Below, piece after piece: positions 5,441 to 7,837 of a DNA stretch of 7,837 nucleotides. The position numbers and the translations under genes were made by a program. The notes beneath the pieces are model-generated. The model saw only the letters and a list, made by a program, of their open reading frames with translations. It was not told the origin of the DNA and searched no databases. The stretch spans positions 1 to 7,837 of the forward strand of contig CAMBZR010000107.1 of NCBI GenBank assembly GCA_945872285.1, read 5' to 3'. The first letter of the stretch is position 1. Each line of letters begins with the position of its first letter. This DNA is from Bordetella parapertussis (GTDB lineage: Bacteria; Pseudomonadota; Gammaproteobacteria; Burkholderiales; Burkholderiaceae_B).

Positions 5441-7087
5441 TTACATCGCGTTGTACACCGGCCCTTCGCCACCTTGGGGTGTTACCCAAACGATATTTTG
5501 TGTCGGATCTTTGATGTCGCAGGTTTTGCAATGCACGCAGTTTTGGGCGTTGATTTGCAGACGGTCGCTGCCGTTGTCATCTTTGACGTATTCGTAGACG
5601 CCAGCCGGGCAATAGCGCGCCTCGGGGCCGCCGTATTTGGCCAGGTTAATACTGACAGGTACCGAGGCATCTTTCAGTGTTAAGTGAATCGGCTGGTTTT
5701 CTTCGTGGTTGGTGTTTGAGATAAACACCGAACTCAAGCGATCAAACGTTAAGACCCCATCGGGTTTTGGGTATTCAATTTTGGGGCATTGATCCGCCGG
5801 CTGCAGGCAAGCGTGATCGGCCTTGGTGCGATGGATGGTCCAGGGCATGTTGCCCTTAAGCACAAATTGCTCGATACCCGTCATCAAGGTGCCAACGGTG
5901 CGGCCCTTTTTGAACCACTGCTTAAAGTTGCGCGCTTTGTTCAGTTCGGTGTGTAGCCACGAGGTCTCAAACGCTGCAGGATAAGCCGCTAGCTCATCGC
6001 CGCGGCGTTCCGCGACAAGTGCATCAAAGGCAGCATCGGCGGCCATCATGCCCGATTTAATTGCAGCATGACTGCCTTTGATGCGCGAGGCGTTCAAGAA
6101 GCCGGCCTCACAGCCCGCTAAAGCACCACCCGGAAACACCAACTTAGGTAACGACAATAAACCGCCGGCGGTGATCGCGCGCGCGCCGTAGGCAATTCGT
6201 TTGGCCCCTTCGAACGTGCTGCGAATCGTTGGGTGTGTTTTGTAGCGTTGAAATTCTTCGAAGGGTGACAGCCAGGGATTGGCGTAATCCAAGCCCACCA
6301 CCATGCCGACCGCCACGAGATTGTCGTTTAGGTGATACAAAAACGAGCCGCCATAAGTGTCTGAATCCAGCGGCCAGCCGGCGGTATGCACCACTACGCC
6401 CGGACGCGATTTCGAGGGGGCGACCTCCCAGAGCTCTTTGATGCCAATGCCATAGCTTTGCGGATCACGCCCGTCATCTAACTTGTACTTGCTGATCAGT
6501 TCACGCCCGAGTTGGCCACGCGCGCCTTCAGCAAAAATTGTGTATTTCGCTAAGAGCTCCATGCCCGGCTGATAGTTATCGGTGAGTTGGCCATCGCGAC
6601 CCACGCCCATATCGCCTGTGGCCACGCCACGCACCGCACCCCAGTCGTCATACAACACTTCGGCGGCAGAAAAGCCCGGGAAAATCTCAACGCCTAAGGC
6701 TTCAGCCTGCTCGCCCAGCCAGCGGGCGACTTTGCCCAAACTGACAATGTAATTGCCATGATTCTGAAAGCACTCGGGCAGCAACCATTCCGGAGTTTTG
6801 CGGGCACCAGTCTCAGTGAGAAACAAGAATTCGTCTTCGGTGACTGCCGTGTCAAGCGGAGCCCCCTGGGCTTTCCAATCAGGCAGTAATTCAGTCAAAG
6901 CCTGCGGATCCATGACCGCACCCGACAAAATATGTGCGCCGATTTCACTGCCTTTTTCAAGCACGCAAACTGAAACCTCGCGATTGCGTTCGGCCGCGAG
7001 TTGTTTCAGGCGAATTGCGGTTGCCAGGCCTGCGGGTCCACCCCCCACTACGACAACGTCGTATTCCATCGATTCGCGTGCTGACAT
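5441..7087 (-). CDS. Electron transfer flavoprotein-ubiquinone oxidoreductase (ETF-QO)
   Basis: 548 residues, full length for the bacterial enzyme. It is a membrane-associated iron-sulfur flavoprotein that takes electrons from reduced ETF, fed by acyl-CoA and amino-acid dehydrogenases, and passes them to ubiquinone. The FAD-binding beta-alpha-beta motif Gly15-Gly-Gly-Pro-Ala-Gly20 is at the N-terminus. The C-terminal ferredoxin-like domain carries the four [4Fe-4S] ligands Cys493 (YCPAGVYE), Cys517, Cys520 and Cys523 (NCVHCKTCDIKDP), and ends in the conserved region around IVWVTPQGGEGP. The start ATG is preceded by AGGGAG (7099-7094) at six bases; a second in-frame ATG six codons later (MEYDVVVV) has no comparable site. 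It is divergent from an acyl-CoA thioesterase gene. No ETF subunit genes are in the window. Confidence 0.97.
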   Translation of the reverse strand: MSARESMEYDVVVVGGGPAGLATAIRLKQLAAERNREVSVCVLEKGSEIGAHILSGAVMDPQALTELLPDWKAQGAPLDTAVTEDEFLFLTETGARKTPEWLLPECFQNHGNYIVSLGKVARWLGEQAEALGVEIFPGFSAAEVLYDDWGAVRGVATGDMGVGRDGQLTDNYQPGMELLAKYTIFAEGARGQLGRELISKYKLDDGRDPQSYGIGIKELWEVAPSKSRPGVVVHTAGWPLDSDTYGGSFLYHLNDNLVAVGMVVGLDYANPWLSPFEEFQRYKTHPTIRSTFEGAKRIAYGARAITAGGLLSLPKLVFPGGALAGCEAGFLNASRIKGSHAAIKSGMMAADAAFDALVAERRGDELAAYPAAFETSWLHTELNKARNFKQWFKKGRTVGTLMTGIEQFVLKGNMPWTIHRTKADHACLQPADQCPKIEYPKPDGVLTFDRLSSVFISNTNHEENQPIHLTLKDASVPVSINLAKYGGPEARYCPAGVYEYVKDDNGSDRLQINAQNCVHCKTCDIKDPTQNIVWVTPQGGEGPVYNAM

Positions 7088-7132
7088 GAAAGACTCCCTG
7101 CTTCAAAGGTATGATGTTTATTTGCTTAAACG

Positions 7133-7162
7133 ATTGTATTGCACAGGGGTGCACGGTGTCGT
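7133..7162 (-). promoter_or_regulatory. Candidate promoter of the ETF-QO gene with an internal palindrome
   Basis: On the minus strand ACGACA (7162-7157) and TACAAT (7138-7133) are 18 bases apart, giving 4/6 and 5/6 matches to sigma-70 boxes and a leader of about 40 bases before the ETF-QO ATG. Between the boxes lies an inverted repeat TGCAC-AGGG-GTGCA (7140-7153), which could be a regulator site. Both are by-eye matches. Confidence 0.3.
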
Positions 7163-7230
7163 GTGGCATGCCTTGCAAACTCGTGAACAAAGCCTTTTGC
7201 GGGGCTTGGCGTGTTTTTTTGGAGAAGTAC

Positions 7231-7674
7231 GTGGTCAGTTCTGAACCCCAAACGCTGATGGTTGGCGATATTTTTGACTTTGATATTCCCATGCGCTGGT
7301 CTGACGCCGACGCACTGGCGCATCTGAATAACTGCAATTATTTCCGCTATATGGAAGAAGGCCGGTTAAAGATGTTCTATGAGGGCGGTGCTCCACAATC
7401 AACACGCTACGGACCCGTGGTGGTTCACTGCGAGTGTGATTTTAAAAAATCAATTACCTACCCGGCAACGGTGCGCGTCAGTCACCGGGTGGCGCGCATT
7501 GGCCGTTCAAGCCTTGAGCAGTCGGTGGATATCTCTGTGGTCTACCCCGACCGCCTTGAACTCTGCGCACAAGGTAAGTCCATCATGGTCTGGATGGATT
7601 TTGAACTCAATCAGTCGCATCCCTGGCCCGCCGAGGTGTTGCAAGCTTTGGCAAAGCCCATAAATCGTCGATAA
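7231..7674 (+). CDS. Acyl-CoA thioesterase, 4HBT hotdog-fold family
   Basis: 147 residues from a GTG start, typical of single-domain 4-hydroxybenzoyl-CoA thioesterase-like (YbgC/FadM-type) enzymes. The hallmark segment is Arg22-Trp-Ser-Asp-Ala-Asp27-Ala-Leu-Ala-His31-Leu-Asn-Asn34, followed by Tyr37 and Tyr40-Met-Glu-Glu; Asp27 is the expected catalytic carboxylate. The enzyme hydrolyses acyl-CoA to free acid and CoA; chain length is not readable. GTG 7231 is chosen because GGAGAAG (7221-7227) is well placed. The ATG at 7258 has no such site, and an extension further upstream encodes a cysteine-rich, unfamily-like leader that runs into the ETF-QO promoter region. The CoA-transferase gene starts 33 bp downstream, so the two may be co-transcribed, in line with acyl-CoA metabolism. 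Confidence 0.87.
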   Translation: MVSSEPQTLMVGDIFDFDIPMRWSDADALAHLNNCNYFRYMEEGRLKMFYEGGAPQSTRYGPVVVHCECDFKKSITYPATVRVSHRVARIGRSSLEQSVDISVVYPDRLELCAQGKSIMVWMDFELNQSHPWPAEVLQALAKPINRR

Positions 7675-7707
7675 TCTCTGCAATGTGCATACTCAGGAGT
7701 CTGTGTA

Positions 7708-7837
7708 ATGAATAAGCTCTATCCCAGCGCCACCGAGGCGCTGAAAGATATCCTTAAAGACGGGCAAACCCTCGGCGTGGGTGGGTTTGGTCTGTGTGGC
7801 ATCCCCGAGGCCCTGATCGCTGCGGTACGTGACCTCG
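7708..7837 (+). CDS. scoA: 3-oxoacid CoA-transferase subunit A (N-terminal part, cut by window edge)
   Basis: Only the first 43 codons are present. Residues around 23-34 read [12 protein letters not shown], the coenzyme A-binding glycine-rich signature of family I CoA-transferase alpha subunits, and the flanking residues (LKDGQTLGV before, ALIAAVRDL after) fit succinyl-CoA:3-ketoacid CoA-transferase closely. The enzyme moves CoA from succinyl-CoA to acetoacetate for ketone-body and short-chain acid use; the B subunit normally follows directly and would lie beyond the right edge. The ATG has AGGAG (7695-7699) eight bases upstream. The related AtoD (acetate-dependent) is the alternative, and this short piece cannot decide between them. 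Confidence 0.88.
   Translation, partial: MNKLYPSATEALKDILKDGQTLGVGGFGLCGIPEALIAAVRDL

Noticed and set aside
7111..7230. A 40-residue cysteine-rich N-terminal extension of the thioesterase starting at 7111
   Set aside because: It does not resemble the hotdog family, overlaps the divergent ETF-QO leader and promoter, and lacks a ribosome binding site, whereas GTG 7231 has one.

Overview
The window looks like a piece of a moderate-GC proteobacterial chromosome, most likely a betaproteobacterium of the Burkholderiales (Alcaligenaceae-like). I infer this from protein style (a one-piece ETF-ubiquinone oxidoreductase, a GntR/FCD regulator divergent from a sugar-acid operon, a SCOT-type CoA-transferase) and from the frequent AGGAG-type ribosome binding sites. 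I could not run a search, so the taxonomy is tentative. Every interval longer than 300 bases contains a gene or a gene remnant.

Left part (1-3882): a sugar-acid catabolic cluster. A GntR-family (FCD/FadR-type) repressor, cut by the left edge, is transcribed leftward. From the shared intergenic gap a rightward operon encodes an SDR dehydrogenase closely resembling DHRS6/2-keto-3-deoxy-L-fuconate dehydrogenases, a fumarylacetoacetate-hydrolase-fold enzyme, and an IlvD/Edd [2Fe-2S] sugar-acid dehydratase with all expected cluster cysteines. Read together these fit a non-phosphorylative 'diketo' route: aldonate is dehydrated to a 2-keto-3-deoxy acid, oxidised at C4 to a 2,4-diketo-3-deoxy acid, then hydrolysed to pyruvate plus a small 2-hydroxy acid (lactate from a 6-deoxyhexonate, glycolate from a pentonate). 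The sugar is not determined by this sequence; no sugar dehydrogenase, lactonase or transporter is visible here. The gap between regulator and operon holds two overlapping palindromes that resemble FCD-regulator operators, and the gap between the SDR and hydrolase genes holds a 14-bp tandem repeat.

Middle part (3879-5431, minus strand): an HSL-family esterase whose stop codon overlaps that of the dehydratase (convergent, 4 bp), preceded in the same transcriptional direction by a small single-domain cupin; the two look like an operon. Upstream lies the C-terminal remnant of an EamA/DMT-type transporter, starting nine bases after the ETF-QO stop codon, which reads as a decayed gene.

Right part (5441-7837): ETF-ubiquinone oxidoreductase (minus strand) diverges from a 4HBT-fold acyl-CoA thioesterase, which is followed by the start of a 3-oxoacid CoA-transferase subunit A gene cut by the right edge. 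These three point to fatty-acid/acyl-CoA and ketone-body metabolism and electron transfer to quinone. I see no mobile element, RNA gene, CRISPR array or defence system. The window is mostly ordinary metabolism, with a few small points worth checking.
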